64,000 nucleotides of DNA from Candidatus Thiodictyon syntrophicum (lineage in GTDB: Bacteria > Pseudomonadota > Gammaproteobacteria > Chromatiales > Chromatiaceae). Position 1 is the stretch's first letter, and each line of letters opens with the position of its first letter. Location of the stretch: NCBI RefSeq assembly GCF_002813775.1, contig NZ_CP020370.1, forward strand, positions 2,567,501 through 2,631,500. The letters are read 5' to 3'. This document shows, piece after piece, positions 25,077-35,712 of the stretch. Below the pieces are notes generated by a model, which made no database searches, had not been told where the DNA came from, and saw only the letters and a list, made by a program, of their open reading frames with translations. The position numbers were made by a program, and so were the translations under genes.

Positions 25077-26156
25077 TTGTCGAAGAAGGTTTTGGTACTC
25101 CCGGGTGACGGCATCGGCCCGGAGATCATCGGGGAGGCCGTCAAGCTCCTCGAGGCCTTGAACGCCACCGGTGAGGTGGCGATCGAGCTCTCGCACGCCC
25201 TGGTGGGCGGGGCGGCCTATGACGAGACCGGTGACCCCCTGCCGTCGGCGACCCTGGCCGCCGCCCGGGCCGCCGACGCGGTCCTGTTGGGCGCCGTGGG
25301 CGGGCCCAAGTGGGAGCCCCTGCACATCTCCAAGCGGCCGGAACGGGGCCTGTTGGGCCTGCGCGCGGGACTCGGACTCTTCGCCAACCTGCGCCCGGCG
25401 ATCCTCTACCCCCAGTTGGCCGGGGCTTCGACCCTCAAGCCGGAGGTGGTCTCCGGGCTCGATATCCTGATCGTGCGTGAGTTGACGGGGGACATCTATT
25501 TCGGGCAGCCTCGGGGGGTCGAGACGCTGGCCTCCGGCGAGCGCCGGGGGATCAATACCATGGTCTATACCGAGTCCGAGGTGGAGCGGATCTGCCGCGT
25601 TGCCTTCGATCTGGCCATGCAGCGCCAACGGCGGGTGTGCTCGGTGGACAAGGCGAACGTCCTGGAGTGCACCGAGCTGTGGCGCGAGGTGGCGACCCGG
25701 GTCGCCGCCGACTATCCGGACCTCACCCTGACGCACATGTATGTGGACAATGCGGCCATGCAACTGGTGCGGGCGCCCAAGCAGTTCGACGTGATGGTGA
25801 CCGGCAACCTGTTCGGTGACATCCTCTCTGACTGCGCCTCCCAGCTCACCGGCTCCATCGGCATGTTGCCCTCGGCCTCGCTCAATGCCGCCGGTCAGGG
25901 CATGTACGAACCGATCCACGGCTCGGCCCCGGACATTGCCGGCCAGGGCGTGGCCAACCCGCTCGCCACCCTGCTCTCGGTGGCCATGATGTTGCGCTAC
26001 TCGCTGGAGGCGCCGGCCGTGGCCGACCGGATCGAGGCGGCGGTGTCGCGCGTGCTGGATGCGGGTCTGCGGACCGCGGACATCATGTCCGCCGGGATGC
26101 GCCGGGTGAGCACGATCGAGATGGGCGAGGCGGTCGTCGCGGCCCTGAGGCAGTGA
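25077..26156 (+). CDS. leuB: 3-isopropylmalate dehydrogenase LeuB
   Basis: LeuB oxidatively decarboxylates 3-isopropylmalate with NAD to 2-oxoisocaproate, completing the committed part of leucine synthesis. The 359-residue protein has [33 protein letters not shown] (substrate Arg), DKANVLE with the catalytic Lys, and [39 protein letters not shown] marks the NAD site. The start codon is TTG at 25077, supported by ggag seven bases upstream; no ATG is available near the family start. asd begins 27 bases downstream. Confidence 0.96.
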   Translation: MSKKVLVLPGDGIGPEIIGEAVKLLEALNATGEVAIELSHALVGGAAYDETGDPLPSATLAAARAADAVLLGAVGGPKWEPLHISKRPERGLLGLRAGLGLFANLRPAILYPQLAGASTLKPEVVSGLDILIVRELTGDIYFGQPRGVETLASGERRGINTMVYTESEVERICRVAFDLAMQRQRRVCSVDKANVLECTELWREVATRVAADYPDLTLTHMYVDNAAMQLVRAPKQFDVMVTGNLFGDILSDCASQLTGSIGMLPSASLNAAGQGMYEPIHGSAPDIAGQGVANPLATLLSVAMMLRYSLEAPAVADRIEAAVSRVLDAGLRTADIMSAGMRRVSTIEMGEAVVAALRQ

Positions 26157-26183
26157 TCGGTTATCCTAAGCGGATGTGACTAA

Positions 26184-27299
26184 ATGAATCGTGTCGGGTT
26201 TGTCGGCTGGCGGGGGATGGTGGGTTCGGTCCTCCTGGAGCGCATGTGCGCGGAAGACGATTTCGCGCACATCGCGATGCCGGTCTTTTTCACCACCTCC
26301 CAGGTCGGTCAACCAGGGCCCGAGGTCGGGCGGGGCCGCCGGCCCCTGAGCGACGCCGGGTCTATCGACGCCCTGGGTGAGATGGACATCATCGTCACCT
26401 GCCAGGGCGGCGACTATACCAAGGAGGTCTACCCGCGGCTGCGGGCTGCGGGCTGGGACGGTTACTGGATCGATGCCGCCTCGGCCCGGCGCATGGAACC
26501 CGAGGCCACGATCATCCTGGACCCGGTCAACCGCGACCTGATCGACGCGGCCCTGGCGGCCGGGCGGCGCGAGTTCATCGGCGGCAATTGCACCGTGAGC
26601 CTGATGCTGATGGCCATCGGCGGGCTGTTCCGGGCGGGGGTGGTCGAGTGGGTCAGTGCCATGACCTATCAGGCCGCCTCCGGGGCCGGCGCCAAACACA
26701 TGCGCGAGCTGCTGGTGCAGATGGGGGCACTCCACGCGGCGGTCGGACCCCTGCTCGCGGACCCGGCCGCGGCCATCCTGGAGATCGACCGGGTGGTCAC
26801 GCAGACCCTGCGGGGAAGCGATTTCCCCAGCACCCGGTTCGAGGTGCCGCTGGCGGGGAGTCTGATCCCCTGGATCGACGCCCAGTTGGACAACGGCCAG
26901 AGCCGGGAGGAGTGGAAGAGCGGGGTGGAGACCAACAAGATCCTGGGGCTGACCGCGCACCCTATCCCGGTCGACGGCCTGTGCGTGCGGGTAGGCGCAA
27001 TGCGTTGCCATAGTCAAGGCCTGACGATCAAGCTCAACCAGGACCTGTCAGTCGAGGAGGCGGCGCACCTGATCGCCGGTGCCAACGACTGGGTACGGGT
27101 GGTACCGAATGAGCGCGCGCGCACCATCGCCGAGCTGTCACCGGCCGCGGTGACCGGGCGCCTCCAGGTCCCGGTGGGGCGCCTGCGCAAGCTGACGCTG
27201 GGGGAGCGCTACCTGGCCGCCTTCACGGTTGGAGATCAGTTGTTGTGGGGGGCCGCCGAACCGTTGCGGCGCATGCTGCGGATCCTGCTTGAGCGCTGA
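26184..27299 (+). CDS. asd: Aspartate-semialdehyde dehydrogenase
   Basis: Asd reduces aspartyl phosphate to aspartate semialdehyde, the branch precursor for Lys, Met, Thr and diaminopimelate. The 371-residue, gamma-type enzyme begins [18 protein letters not shown] (NADP-binding glycine loop). The active-site Cys lies in [19 protein letters not shown] (about residue 135), and VETNKILG and [11 protein letters not shown] are substrate-binding segments. ATG 26184 ([15 protein letters not shown]) is the family start. leuB-asd-fimV-truA is a conserved gammaproteobacterial order. Confidence 0.96.
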   Translation: MNRVGFVGWRGMVGSVLLERMCAEDDFAHIAMPVFFTTSQVGQPGPEVGRGRRPLSDAGSIDALGEMDIIVTCQGGDYTKEVYPRLRAAGWDGYWIDAASARRMEPEATIILDPVNRDLIDAALAAGRREFIGGNCTVSLMLMAIGGLFRAGVVEWVSAMTYQAASGAGAKHMRELLVQMGALHAAVGPLLADPAAAILEIDRVVTQTLRGSDFPSTRFEVPLAGSLIPWIDAQLDNGQSREEWKSGVETNKILGLTAHPIPVDGLCVRVGAMRCHSQGLTIKLNQDLSVEEAAHLIAGANDWVRVVPNERARTIAELSPAAVTGRLQVPVGRLRKLTLGERYLAAFTVGDQLLWGAAEPLRRMLRILLER

Positions 27300-27396
27300 G
27301 CCCGGTCGCCGCGGGGCGCGTGCGGTCGCCGCCTTGGTGACCGAGCGCGGATTCAGATATAGTTCCGAGCCCTTGATGGGTAAACGAGGCAGGCGG

Positions 27397-30300
27397 ATGT
27401 CGCGCAAGCTGTACCTCGCGTTCGCGCTGTTGTCGGCCCTGGCCGGCACGCACGCTCACGCCTTGGGTTTGGGTGGGCTTCGCCTGCAATCGGCCCTCGA
27501 CCAACCGTTTCTCGGTGAGATCGAGCTCATCGATGCGAAGCCCGACGAGTTGGACGCCGTCAAGGCGCAGATCGCACCCCAGACGGAGTTCAGCCGGACC
27601 GGCACCGAGCGCTATCATCACCTGACCAAACTGCGCTTCAGTCCGCAGCTCTCCCCGCGCGGTAACCCGGTGATTCGGGTCTCCAGCCGCGAGCCGATGC
27701 GCGAGCCGTACATGGACTTTCTGGTGGAGGTGGTGTGGCCGAAGGGACGCCTGGTGAAGCAATACACCGTCCTCTTGGATCCCCCGGTGACGGCCTCCCG
27801 CACGGCCCCGCGTGTCGATCCGCCGGTGATCGATGCGCGACCCCCGCGGGAGCCGTCAGCGCCGAACGTCCCGGCACCCACAAGGTCCCCACCCGCCGTG
27901 ACGCCGGCATCGGCCCCCGCCCCCGCGGTCAGACCCGGGAAGACTGCCCTGCCGCCGTCCACGCTGCCGGCGCAGGTGCCGCGCACCGCGCCCGTCGCCG
28001 CCGCCGGCGGGGGCTTCCCAAGACGCATTGGTCCGATCCGCCCGGGAACCGGGCTCTGGCGTCTGGCGCGCGCCAACGCCCCGGCGGGTGCCACGGTGTC
28101 GCAGACCGCCATGGCGCTTTACCGCAACAATCCGGACGCGTTTATCAACGGTGACATCAACCGTTTGATCGCCGGCCGTACCCTGACCCTGCCGCACGCC
28201 GACGCGCTGTTTGCCATGAGCCCCGCGGCGGCTAATCAGGAGTTCCAGGCGGCGATCAGAGGGGAGAAGGTGCGGCGCGGTCCGATCACTGAGCCGGCCA
28301 CCCCGCTCGCCGCGCCCGGTGAAGGGGAGTCGCGGCTAAGGATTGCCGGGGCCGCCGCGGACACCGGCAGGCGTGGGGCCACGCCGGGGACTGAGGCTGG
28401 TGCGGCGGGCCTGGAGCGGGACGTCCTACTGGCGCGCGAGACGAGTGAGAGCGCCCGCCAGGAGACGGTCGAGATGCGTGGCCGCATCCACGATCTGGAG
28501 TCGCAACTCGCGGAGATTCAGCAACTGCTCAAGCTCCGCAACGAAGAACTGGCCCGGGTGCAGGGCGGGGCAGGACCCGCCGCGGTCGTCCCGGCGGCGT
28601 CGCGGGCCCCGGGTCCGGAGGCGCCGGCCACGGTGGCGGCACAGTCGCAGCAGAGCCTGCCCCCGGACCTGAAGGGCCCGCTGGGCGTCCTTGGCGGTCA
28701 ACCCCCGGACGACGGCGCGAGCGGGTCCGTGGGGCCTGCCGATGCCTCCCGGGGGCAGCCGGCGGCGGTGGCGGTGGACGCCCCTGGCGAGGCACCAGGG
28801 TCGACGGGTGCGGCCCGAGTGGGGGCTGCGTCGCCGGACGCGGGCGCGCTCTCCCCCGCGATCCCCCCCGGTTCCGCGCCGCAGCCACGGCCGGACACTG
28901 GGCCCGTGGCCGCGGTGCCGCCGGGCCAGCCGCCTTCGACGCGGCCCGGGACACCGGGCGGCGTTCCGGTTGGCGCCGCCGCCAAGGTTCCGGTTGGCGG
29001 GCCTGCCGAGACCCCCGTGGCGGCGGCGTCAGACGGCGATTCCACATGGCGCTCCCTGTTGTTTCCGCTGGCCGCCGTCGCGGGTGTGACCGCTCTGGGC
29101 ATCGCGGCCCTGAGCTGGCTGCGGTCGCGGCGGCGGGTCGGACGCGATTCCAGTGTCGAATTCGATTCCGGTGATCTGTCCGAAAGCCTGAGCGACCGAC
29201 TCGATCAGGATCGGTCGGCGGCGCCGGGGGCTTCCCGCGCCGGGACCGTGGCGGCGCCACCACCGACGTTGACGTCGCCGCACTCGCAGGAGCCCGGCCT
29301 CCAGGAGACGCCGTCTTCGGCGTTCGCCGCCTTCGGCCGCGCAGACCCGGAGACGGACGACGCCGATGCCCTCTCGGAGGCGGACATCTATATCGCCTAC
29401 GGCCGCTACCGCGAGGCGGAAGACCTGCTGCGAGAGGAAATTCGGCGTACCCCGGCGCGGTTGGACCTCAAGTTCAAACTGGCGGAGGCTTACTATGGCG
29501 CCAAGAACACCGACGCGCTGCGGGCCCTGATGCAGGAGGTGCAGGCGCTCGGCGGGGATCAGGTGAGCCCGGATCAGTGGCAGCGCCTGGTCGGCATGGC
29601 CGCCGGCACGCAAACGGAAGTTGCTCAGGGCGGCGTCGTGTTGCCGTCGCTGCCGTCGCTGCCGTCGCTGCCGTCGCTGCAACCGCCCGCGTCCGGCGTC
29701 GTCGCGGCGACCTTGGCGCGTCCCCCCGCGCAGGCCTTCGGCGGGCGCGTGGGGCGGGCGACCGACCTCCTGGAGGAGTCGCTCGATCCCGGTTCAGCAG
29801 AGGTCTACACGCTCGACATCAGTGACGCCCAGAAGCCGTCGGCGGACCTGGCGTTGCGGGGTACCGCCGAGGCGGCGCTGGCCGGCGCCGGCCGCGCCAA
29901 GGTGACGGATATCCCGCTCAGTACTCCGATCAGCACGCCGATCAGTATCGATGCCCCGTCCCATGACCTGGAACCGGCGTTCTTGGACGATCGTCTGTTC
30001 GGTCCCGGGCTGAATCCGGAGAAGGTGCGAGAGGTCCCGCGGCGCGCCGCTGCCGCCCCCGGGGGTGCCGACGCGGGGTTCGCGGGCGGGGTCTCGGATC
30101 TCGAACTGAACATCGGGGAACCGCGGCCCGCCGACGATCTGCAACTGTACTCAGTCCTGGACTCGACCCCGACGACGCAGGTCGGCCAACCGAGCGATGA
30201 GCCCGGCCGGGCCGGGCTTGAGATCTCGGAGGTGGCCTCGGCATCCGTGTATCCGCGCGGTCAGGCCGAGGGTGCCAAGACGACGGGCGGGGCGACCGGG

Positions 30301-30534
30301 TTACCCGGGCTCCTGGGCACCGCGGAGGACAGCGCATCGAGTGATTTGCTGTCGTCCCAGTGGCAGATGGACTCGGGTCTGTGGGACGAGACCGCGACCA
30401 AACTGGACTTGGCCCGCGCCTATATCGAAATGGGTGATAAGGACGCGGCCAAGGGCATCTTGGAAGAGGTTGGCGGCGAGGGCAACGAGGAACAGCGCGC
30501 GGAGGCACAGGACTTGCTGCGGCGGGTCGGTTGA
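27397..30534 (+). CDS. fimV: FimV/HubP-type polar organiser protein
   Basis: FimV organises the cell pole and type IV pilus/chemosensory systems. The protein of about 1045 residues has an N-terminal signal (KLYLAFALLSALAGTHAHA), the FimV periplasmic block GLGGLRLQSALDQPFLGEIEL with PMREPYMDFLVEVVWPKGRL, and a LysM-like peptidoglycan module (RPGTGLWRLARAN ... AGRTLTLP) near residue 220. A coiled coil (ESARQETVEMRGRIHDLESQLAEIQ) is at about 350-385. A Pro/Ala/Gly-rich stretch leads to one membrane span (LLFPLAAVAGVTALGIAALSWL) near 555. Acidic cytoplasmic repeats follow, with the C-terminal FimV TPR motif LDLARAYIEMGDKDAAKGILEEV. A 9-bp tandem repeat encoding SLPSLPSLP lies at 29641-29680. ATG 27397 is preferred; ATG 27376 is an alternative. 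Confidence 0.92.
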   Translation: MSRKLYLAFALLSALAGTHAHALGLGGLRLQSALDQPFLGEIELIDAKPDELDAVKAQIAPQTEFSRTGTERYHHLTKLRFSPQLSPRGNPVIRVSSREPMREPYMDFLVEVVWPKGRLVKQYTVLLDPPVTASRTAPRVDPPVIDARPPREPSAPNVPAPTRSPPAVTPASAPAPAVRPGKTALPPSTLPAQVPRTAPVAAAGGGFPRRIGPIRPGTGLWRLARANAPAGATVSQTAMALYRNNPDAFINGDINRLIAGRTLTLPHADALFAMSPAAANQEFQAAIRGEKVRRGPITEPATPLAAPGEGESRLRIAGAAADTGRRGATPGTEAGAAGLERDVLLARETSESARQETVEMRGRIHDLESQLAEIQQLLKLRNEELARVQGGAGPAAVVPAASRAPGPEAPATVAAQSQQSLPPDLKGPLGVLGGQPPDDGASGSVGPADASRGQPAAVAVDAPGEAPGSTGAARVGAASPDAGALSPAIPPGSAPQPRPDTGPVAAVPPGQPPSTRPGTPGGVPVGAAAKVPVGGPAETPVAAASDGDSTWRSLLFPLAAVAGVTALGIAALSWLRSRRRVGRDSSVEFDSGDLSESLSDRLDQDRSAAPGASRAGTVAAPPPTLTSPHSQEPGLQETPSSAFAAFGRADPETDDADALSEADIYIAYGRYREAEDLLREEIRRTPARLDLKFKLAEAYYGAKNTDALRALMQEVQALGGDQVSPDQWQRLVGMAAGTQTEVAQGGVVLPSLPSLPSLPSLQPPASGVVAATLARPPAQAFGGRVGRATDLLEESLDPGSAEVYTLDISDAQKPSADLALRGTAEAALAGAGRAKVTDIPLSTPISTPISIDAPSHDLEPAFLDDRLFGPGLNPEKVREVPRRAAAAPGGADAGFAGGVSDLELNIGEPRPADDLQLYSVLDSTPTTQVGQPSDEPGRAGLEISEVASASVYPRGQAEGAKTTGGATGLPGLLGTAEDSASSDLLSSQWQMDSGLWDETATKLDLARAYIEMGDKDAAKGILEEVGGEGNEEQRAEAQDLLRRVG

Positions 30535-30603
30535 ACGGGCGCTGCTTTCGATCGCTCGTGACCTCTGTCGTGACGGCGACGACGCGCCCTCTGGGTGGCC
30601 GTG

Positions 30604-31386
30604 ATGTCCAGTGAACGGATCGCCCTCGGTGTCGAGTACGATGGTACCGCCTATTGCGGTTGGCAGACCCAACCGCGGGTGCGCACCGTCCAGGAGACCC
30701 TGGAGGCGGCCCTGTCGCGGGTGGCCGACCATCCGGTCCGGGTCCAGTGTGCCGGACGCACGGATGCGGGGGTCCACGCCCTGGAGCAGGTGGTCCATTT
30801 CGACAGCACGGCCAGCCGCACGGAGCGTGCCTGGGTACTGGGGAGCAATGTCAACCTGCCGCCCGATTGCGCGGTGAGTTGGGCGCAGCCGGTCGCCGGG
30901 GCCTTTCATGCCCGCTTCTCGGCCCGCGCCCGTCACTATCGCTACCGCATCCTGACCCGTCGCACCCGCTCGGCCCTGGAGCCCGACCGCGCCCTCTGGG
31001 TCCATCGGCCGCTGGACCTTGGGCGTATGCAGGCCGCCGCCGCGGCGCTGGTGGGCGAGCACGACTTCAGCAGCTTTCGCGCCCTGGGCTGCCAGGCCAA
31101 GAGCCCAGTGCGCCAGGTTCACTATCTGGACCTGAGCGCGGCGGCCGGGGTGGTCGAACTGCGCGTCGGCGCCAATGGCTTCCTGCACCACATGGTGCGC
31201 AACATCGTCGGGGTGCTGCTCAGCATCGGTCGCGGCGAGGCGCCGGTGCAGTGGACGCAGGAACTGCTGATGCTGCGCGACCGCACCCGCGGCGGGGTGA
31301 CCGCGCCGCCCCAGGGGCTTTATTTCGTGCGGGCCGACTATCCCGCGGAGTTTGACTTGCCGCAGGCGCTGGTTCTCAGTGATTAG
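30604..31386 (+). CDS. truA: tRNA pseudouridine(38-40) synthase TruA
   Basis: TruA converts uridines 38-40 of the tRNA anticodon stem to pseudouridine. The protein is 260 residues. It has the N-terminal GVEYDGTAYCGWQTQP and the catalytic CAGRTDAGVHALEQVVHF, whose Asp is the nucleophile. It continues with FHARFSARARHYRYRI and GEHDFSSFRALGCQAKSPVR, and ends with FLHHMVRNIVGVLL. ATG 30604 is chosen; in-frame GTGs lie just upstream (30595, 30601). It follows fimV by 69 bases. After it comes a 318-base repeat region before trpF. Confidence 0.95.
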   Translation: MSSERIALGVEYDGTAYCGWQTQPRVRTVQETLEAALSRVADHPVRVQCAGRTDAGVHALEQVVHFDSTASRTERAWVLGSNVNLPPDCAVSWAQPVAGAFHARFSARARHYRYRILTRRTRSALEPDRALWVHRPLDLGRMQAAAAALVGEHDFSSFRALGCQAKSPVRQVHYLDLSAAAGVVELRVGANGFLHHMVRNIVGVLLSIGRGEAPVQWTQELLMLRDRTRGGVTAPPQGLYFVRADYPAEFDLPQALVLSD

Positions 31387-31704
31387 TGGTCAGTACCCCG
31401 TTCCAGCTATATCTTGCGCCTGCTCAAGCCCTGAAGGGGCGTAATATACCAGCCCAGGGCAACGCCCTGGGATAGCGTTGTTTATTCGGCCCAGCCCTGA
31501 AAGGGCGTGACATAAGGGGCCACACCGTTATGTCACGCCCTTTCAGGGCTAAGCGCTGCGCTAACCCATACCCAGGGCGTTGCCCTGGGCTGGTATGTTC
31601 GACCCCGTTGGGGTCGATACGCAAGATAAGCTGAAACCGGGTATTAGTGGTTAGACTAGCCACTGACCACTGACCACTGACCACTGACCGATGACCGAGG
31701 AGCA
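31387..31704. repeat. Nested perfect inverted repeats between truA and trpF
   Basis: The outer arms at 31446-31471 and 31571-31596 are perfect 26-base inverted copies, each itself containing the cccagggc-gccctggg palindrome. The inner arms at 31493-31515 and 31528-31550 are perfect 23-base inverted copies (agccctgaaagggcgtgaca and its complement). Further gccctgaaggggcg and gaccccgttggggtcga palindromes flank them. A ccactgacc tandem repeat (31660-31695) leads to trpF. No coding sequence was seen. Confidence 0.85.
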
Positions 31705-32346
31705 ATGACCAGGACCCGGGTTAAAATCTGCGGCTTGACCCGCCCGCAGGACGTCGCGGCGGCCGTGGCGGCGGGGGCCGACGCGATCGGGCTGGTGTTT
31801 TATCCGCCGAGTCCGCGCGCCGTGACCCCGGCGCTTGCCCGTGAACTCTGTGGCCTGCTCCCGCCCTTCGTGAGCGCCGTGGGGCTGTTCGTGGACGAAT
31901 CGGCGGCGCAGATCCGGCGTATCCTGGAGCAGGTGCAGCTGGATCTCGTGCAGTTTCACGGGGAGGAGCCGCCCGCACTGTGCGAGAGTGTCGGTCGGCG
32001 CTGGCTCAAGGCAATCCGGATGCGTCCAGGGGTCGATCTTCCTGCACTGGCAGAACACTACCAGGGGGCCGCCGGGCTCCTGCTCGACGCCTACGACCCG
32101 GCACTCCCGGGCGGCACCGGGGCGGCCTTCGACTGGGGGCGCATCCCCCCGGGGTTGGCCTCCAGGATCGTCCTCGCCGGGGGGCTCGATCCAACCAACG
32201 TGGCCGGGGCCATCGCCCGCGTGCGGCCCTACGCCGTCGATGTGAGCGGTGGGGTGGAGGCCGCCCGGGGCCAGAAAGACCCGGCCAAGATTTACGCATT
32301 CATGCAAGGGGTACGAGATGGCGACAGCGCCCGCAATTCTTTCTGA
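31705..32346 (+). CDS. trpF: Phosphoribosylanthranilate isomerase TrpF
   Basis: TrpF performs the Amadori rearrangement of phosphoribosylanthranilate in tryptophan synthesis. The 213-residue TIM barrel has [12 protein letters not shown] with the catalytic Cys (residue about 7), [22 protein letters not shown] with phosphate-binding residues, and [13 protein letters not shown] 31705 follows a strong gagga site. It overlaps trpB by 29 bases, so the two are coupled. Confidence 0.96.
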   Translation: MTRTRVKICGLTRPQDVAAAVAAGADAIGLVFYPPSPRAVTPALARELCGLLPPFVSAVGLFVDESAAQIRRILEQVQLDLVQFHGEEPPALCESVGRRWLKAIRMRPGVDLPALAEHYQGAAGLLLDAYDPALPGGTGAAFDWGRIPPGLASRIVLAGGLDPTNVAGAIARVRPYAVDVSGGVEAARGQKDPAKIYAFMQGVRDGDSARNSF

Positions 32347-33568
32347 CCCGCCGCTCCCGGCGGGACCCGGGCAAGACTATCACTGGCCCGATACACACGG
32401 ACATTTCGGTCCCTACGGCGGCCTGTTCGTGCCTGAGACCCTCATGCACCCCCTGGCGCAGCTCCGGGAGGCCTATGAGCACTACCTGGGGGACCCGGAA
32501 TTTCAGGCCGAACTGGACGCGGACCTGCAGGACTATGTGGGGCGGCCCTCGCCGATCTATCACGCGCAGCGCTGGAGCCGCGATCTCAACGGCGCCCAGG
32601 TTTATCTCAAGCGCGAGGACCTGAACCACACCGGCGCCCACAAGATCAACAACACCATCGGCCAGGCCCTGTTGGCCCGCCGCATGGGCAAGACCCGGAT
32701 CATCGCCGAGACCGGCGCCGGTCAGCACGGGGTGGCCAGCGCGACGGTGGCGGCGCGCCTGGGGCTCGAATGCGTCGTCTATATGGGCGAGGTGGACGTG
32801 GCACGCCAGGAGGCCAACGTCTACCGCATGCGCCTGCTCGGGGCCCGGGTGGTGTCGGTCAAGTCGGGCTCCCGCACCCTGAAGGACGCGCTCAACGAGG
32901 CCATGCGCGACTGGGTCACCAATGTCGACGACACCTTCTACATCATCGGCACGGTGGCGGGTCCCCACCCGTACCCGGCCATGGTGCGGGACTTCCAGGC
33001 GGTGATCGGGCGCGAGTCGCGCGCCCAGATGCTGGCGCGCACCGGGCGCCTGCCCGACGCCCTGGTCGCCTGCGTGGGCGGTGGCTCCAACGCCATCGGG
33101 CTCTTCTACCCGTTCATCGAGGACGCCGGGGTCGCGATGTACGGGATCGAGGCGGCCGGTGAGGGACTGGCGAGCGGCCGTCACGCCGCGCCGCTCAATG
33201 CCGGTCGGCCCGGGGTACTGCATGGCAACCGGACCTACCTGATGGAAGACGTCAACGGCCAGATCATCGAGACCCATTCGATCTCCGCCGGCCTGGACTA
33301 CCCGGGGGTCGGCCCCGAGCACGCCTGGCTCAAGGACAGCGGGCGCGCCCACTATGACGCCATCACCGACGCCGAGGCCCTGGCCGCCTTCCACACCCTG
33401 ACCCGTACCGAGGGCATCATCCCGGCCCTGGAGTCGAGCCACGCCCTGGCCTACGCGGCCAAGCTGGCCCCCACCATGCGCCGGGATCAGAGCATCCTGG
33501 TCAATCTCTCCGGCCGCGGGGACAAGGACATGCACACGGTCGCCACCCTGGAGGGCCTCGTCCTGTGA
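32318..33568 (+). CDS. trpB: Tryptophan synthase beta subunit
   Basis: TrpB joins indole and serine to tryptophan using pyridoxal phosphate. The 416-residue protein has the Lys-containing [19 protein letters not shown] near residue 100, [34 protein letters not shown] (phosphate-binding glycine loop) and [21 protein letters not shown] 32318 lies within the end of trpF with a good ribosome site (aagggg). It overlaps trpA by four bases. Confidence 0.97.
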   Translation: MATAPAILSDPPLPAGPGQDYHWPDTHGHFGPYGGLFVPETLMHPLAQLREAYEHYLGDPEFQAELDADLQDYVGRPSPIYHAQRWSRDLNGAQVYLKREDLNHTGAHKINNTIGQALLARRMGKTRIIAETGAGQHGVASATVAARLGLECVVYMGEVDVARQEANVYRMRLLGARVVSVKSGSRTLKDALNEAMRDWVTNVDDTFYIIGTVAGPHPYPAMVRDFQAVIGRESRAQMLARTGRLPDALVACVGGGSNAIGLFYPFIEDAGVAMYGIEAAGEGLASGRHAAPLNAGRPGVLHGNRTYLMEDVNGQIIETHSISAGLDYPGVGPEHAWLKDSGRAHYDAITDAEALAAFHTLTRTEGIIPALESSHALAYAAKLAPTMRRDQSILVNLSGRGDKDMHTVATLEGLVL

Positions 33569-34380
33569 GCCGCATCGCCGAGCGTTTCGCCTCCCTTCGG
33601 GGCCGTGGTCGTACCGCCCTGATCCCCTTCGTCACGGCCGGTGATCCACACCCGTCCACCACGGTCCCGCTGATGCACGCCATGGTCGCCGCCGGGGCGG
33701 ACCTGATCGAGCTGGGCGTCCCCTTCTCGGACCCCATCGCCGACGGCCCCGTGATCCAGCGTGCCACCGAGCGCGCCCTGGCCCGCGGCGTCTCGCTGGC
33801 CCATGTGCTCAGTATGGTGCGCGCCTTCCGTGCCCAGGACCCGGACACCCCGGTGGTGCTGATGGGCTACCTGAACCCCATCGAGGTCATGGGGTACGAG
33901 CGCTTTGCCGTCGCCGCCCAGGCGGCCGGCGTGGACGGCGCCCTGGTGGTGGACGTACCGCCGGAGGAGGGCGCCGAACTGGTCGCCGCGCTGCGCGGGC
34001 GGGGCCTGGACCTGGTCTATCTGCTCGCGCCCACCTCCACGCCGGAGCGTATCCGGCGCATCGGGGAGGTCGCCTCCGGCTTCGTCTATTACGTGGCGCT
34101 CAAGGGCGTGACCGGCGCCGGACACCTGGACCTGGACGCGGTGGCGGCCCGGGTCGCGGCCATCAAGTCGCTGATCCCCCTGCCGGTCGGCGTGGGGTTC
34201 GGCATCAAGGACGCGGCCACCGCCGCCCAGGTCGCCGCGGTGGCCGACGCGGTCATCGTCGGCAGCGCCATCGTCAGCCGCATCGAGGCCCTGGAGCAGA
34301 GCCCCGAGGCGATCCCGGGGGCCATTGCCGAGTTCCTGGCCGACCTGCGCGTGGCCATCGACGCCGTGGATGGCGCTTGA
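33565..34380 (+). CDS. trpA: Tryptophan synthase alpha subunit
   Basis: TrpA cleaves indole-3-glycerol phosphate and channels indole to TrpB. The 271-residue TIM barrel has [21 protein letters not shown] with the catalytic Glu, [14 protein letters not shown] with the Asp, and [16 protein letters not shown] for phosphate. The start is GTG (33565), within the GTGA overlap with the trpB stop. A palindromic repeat separates it from accD. Confidence 0.97.
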   Translation: MSRIAERFASLRGRGRTALIPFVTAGDPHPSTTVPLMHAMVAAGADLIELGVPFSDPIADGPVIQRATERALARGVSLAHVLSMVRAFRAQDPDTPVVLMGYLNPIEVMGYERFAVAAQAAGVDGALVVDVPPEEGAELVAALRGRGLDLVYLLAPTSTPERIRRIGEVASGFVYYVALKGVTGAGHLDLDAVAARVAAIKSLIPLPVGVGFGIKDAATAAQVAAVADAVIVGSAIVSRIEALEQSPEAIPGAIAEFLADLRVAIDAVDGA

Positions 34381-34393
34381 ATGGATTTTTTTA

Positions 34394-34530
34394 GCCGCAA
34401 ATGAACGCAAATGAACGCAAATAAATCGGAATAATCCCGGCATTGACGCGTTGTCAGTGATTGTCCTTCGGGTGCGTCCCTGATCCTCGCCAATGGCATC
34501 ATTTGCGTTTATTTGCGTTTATTTGCGGCT
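34394..34530. repeat. Inverted GCAAATGAACGCAAAT element between trpA and accD
   Basis: The left arm gccgcaaatgaacgcaaatg (from 34394) and right arm atttgcgtttatttgcggct (to 34530) are inverted relatives of the element at 8191-8333. The pair encloses about 75 bases without a gene. Confidence 0.75.
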
Positions 34531-34602
34531 AAATTGTCTTTCTTTGGTTGAATAGTTCTTAAGGGCGGGGGCGCGACGGTGGCGATCAATAGAGAAACGA
34601 CC

Positions 34603-35463
34603 ATGAGTTGGTTCGAGAAGCTGATGCCGAGCCGCATCCGCACCGAGGCCAGCCACAAGCGTGCCGTGCCGGAGGGGATCTGGGCCAAGTGCCCCGGCTG
34701 CAATGCCATCCTCTACCGGGCCGAACTGGAGCGCAATCTCGAGGTCTGCCCCAAGTGCAGCCACCACAACCGCATCCGCGCCCGGCGCCGGCTGGACGGC
34801 TTCCTCGATCCGGAGCCGCGCGAGGAACTGGGCGCGGAGATCGAGTCGACCGACCCGCTCAGGTTCAAGGATCTCAAGCGCTACAAGGACCGTCTGACCG
34901 CCGCCCAGAAGGCGACCGGCGAGAAGGAGGCGATGGTGGTCCTGCGCGGCCGACTCAAGGGTGAGCCGATCGTCGCCGCCGCCTTCGAGTTCGAGTTCAT
35001 GGGCGGCTCCATGGGATCGGTGGTCGGCGAGCGCTTCGTGCGCGGGGTGGATGGCGCCCTGGAGCAGGGCGCGCCCTTGGTGTGTTTCTCCGCGAGCGGC
35101 GGGGCGCGCATGCAGGAGAGCCTGTTTTCGCTGTTCCAGATGGTCAAGACCAGCGCCGCCCTGGCGCAGTTGCGCGAGCGCGGCCTGCCCTTCATCTCGG
35201 TGATGACGGACCCGACCATGGGCGGCGTCTCGGCCAGCCTCGCGATGCTCGGTGACATCAATATCGCCGAGCCCGGCGCCCTGATCGGCTTCGCCGGCCC
35301 CCGGGTGATCGAACAGACGGTGCGCGAGAAGCTCCCCGAGGGCTTCCAGCGCGCCGAGTTCCTGATGGAAAAGGGGGCGCTCGACATGATCGTCGACCGC
35401 CGCGACCTGCGCGACCGAGTGAGCGATCTGCTCGCGATCCTGATGCGGCGGGGGCGGCATTGA
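34603..35463 (+). CDS. accD: Acetyl-CoA carboxylase carboxyltransferase subunit beta
   Basis: AccD, with AccA, transfers carboxyl from biotin to acetyl-CoA to give malonyl-CoA for fatty-acid synthesis. The 286-residue protein starts [12 protein letters not shown], the usual N-terminus. It has the zinc ribbon [23 protein letters not shown] (residues 32-54), [16 protein letters not shown], and [34 protein letters not shown], the carboxyltransferase core. ATG 34603 is chosen over GTG 34579. In many gammaproteobacteria accD is followed by folC; here about 12 kb of other genes lies between them. Confidence 0.96.
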   Translation: MSWFEKLMPSRIRTEASHKRAVPEGIWAKCPGCNAILYRAELERNLEVCPKCSHHNRIRARRRLDGFLDPEPREELGAEIESTDPLRFKDLKRYKDRLTAAQKATGEKEAMVVLRGRLKGEPIVAAAFEFEFMGGSMGSVVGERFVRGVDGALEQGAPLVCFSASGGARMQESLFSLFQMVKTSAALAQLRERGLPFISVMTDPTMGGVSASLAMLGDINIAEPGALIGFAGPRVIEQTVREKLPEGFQRAEFLMEKGALDMIVDRRDLRDRVSDLLAILMRRGRH

Positions 35464-35483
35464 CCCTGGAAGAAGAATTTGTT

Positions 35484-35610
35484 TCACGCAAAGACGCAAA
35501 GACGCAAAGTTCTGTGATGAGATATCTCGGTCGCGCGGTTCACCTGCCGGGTGATGGGGTCACCGCTCGCAAAGTTTATTCTTCTTTGCGTTCTTGGCGT
35601 CTTTGCGTGA
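35484..35610. repeat. Inverted CACGCAAAGACGCAAAG element
   Basis: tcacgcaaagacgcaaagac (from 35484) and the inverted cttggcgtctttgcgtgagg end (35610) flank about 70 bases. It is built like the GCAAATGAACGC family but with a different unit. The rest of the 249-base gap before the antitoxin gene shows a possible -10 (taaact at 35671-35676) and nothing else. Confidence 0.7.
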
Positions 35611-35712
35611 GGAATTACCGATTTTGGGTTGGGCCGCCGGGATTTTCTTGTGCCCCAGTCGGCGCCTGCGCGTGGTAAACTAAGCCGCATTAGTCCACAA
35701 CGAAGCATCGTC

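Noticed and set aside
31425-31625. Possible CRISPR or tRNA-like structure between truA and trpF
   Set aside because: The repeats are inverted and nested, not direct with spacers, and no cloverleaf with conserved T-loop bases is present.
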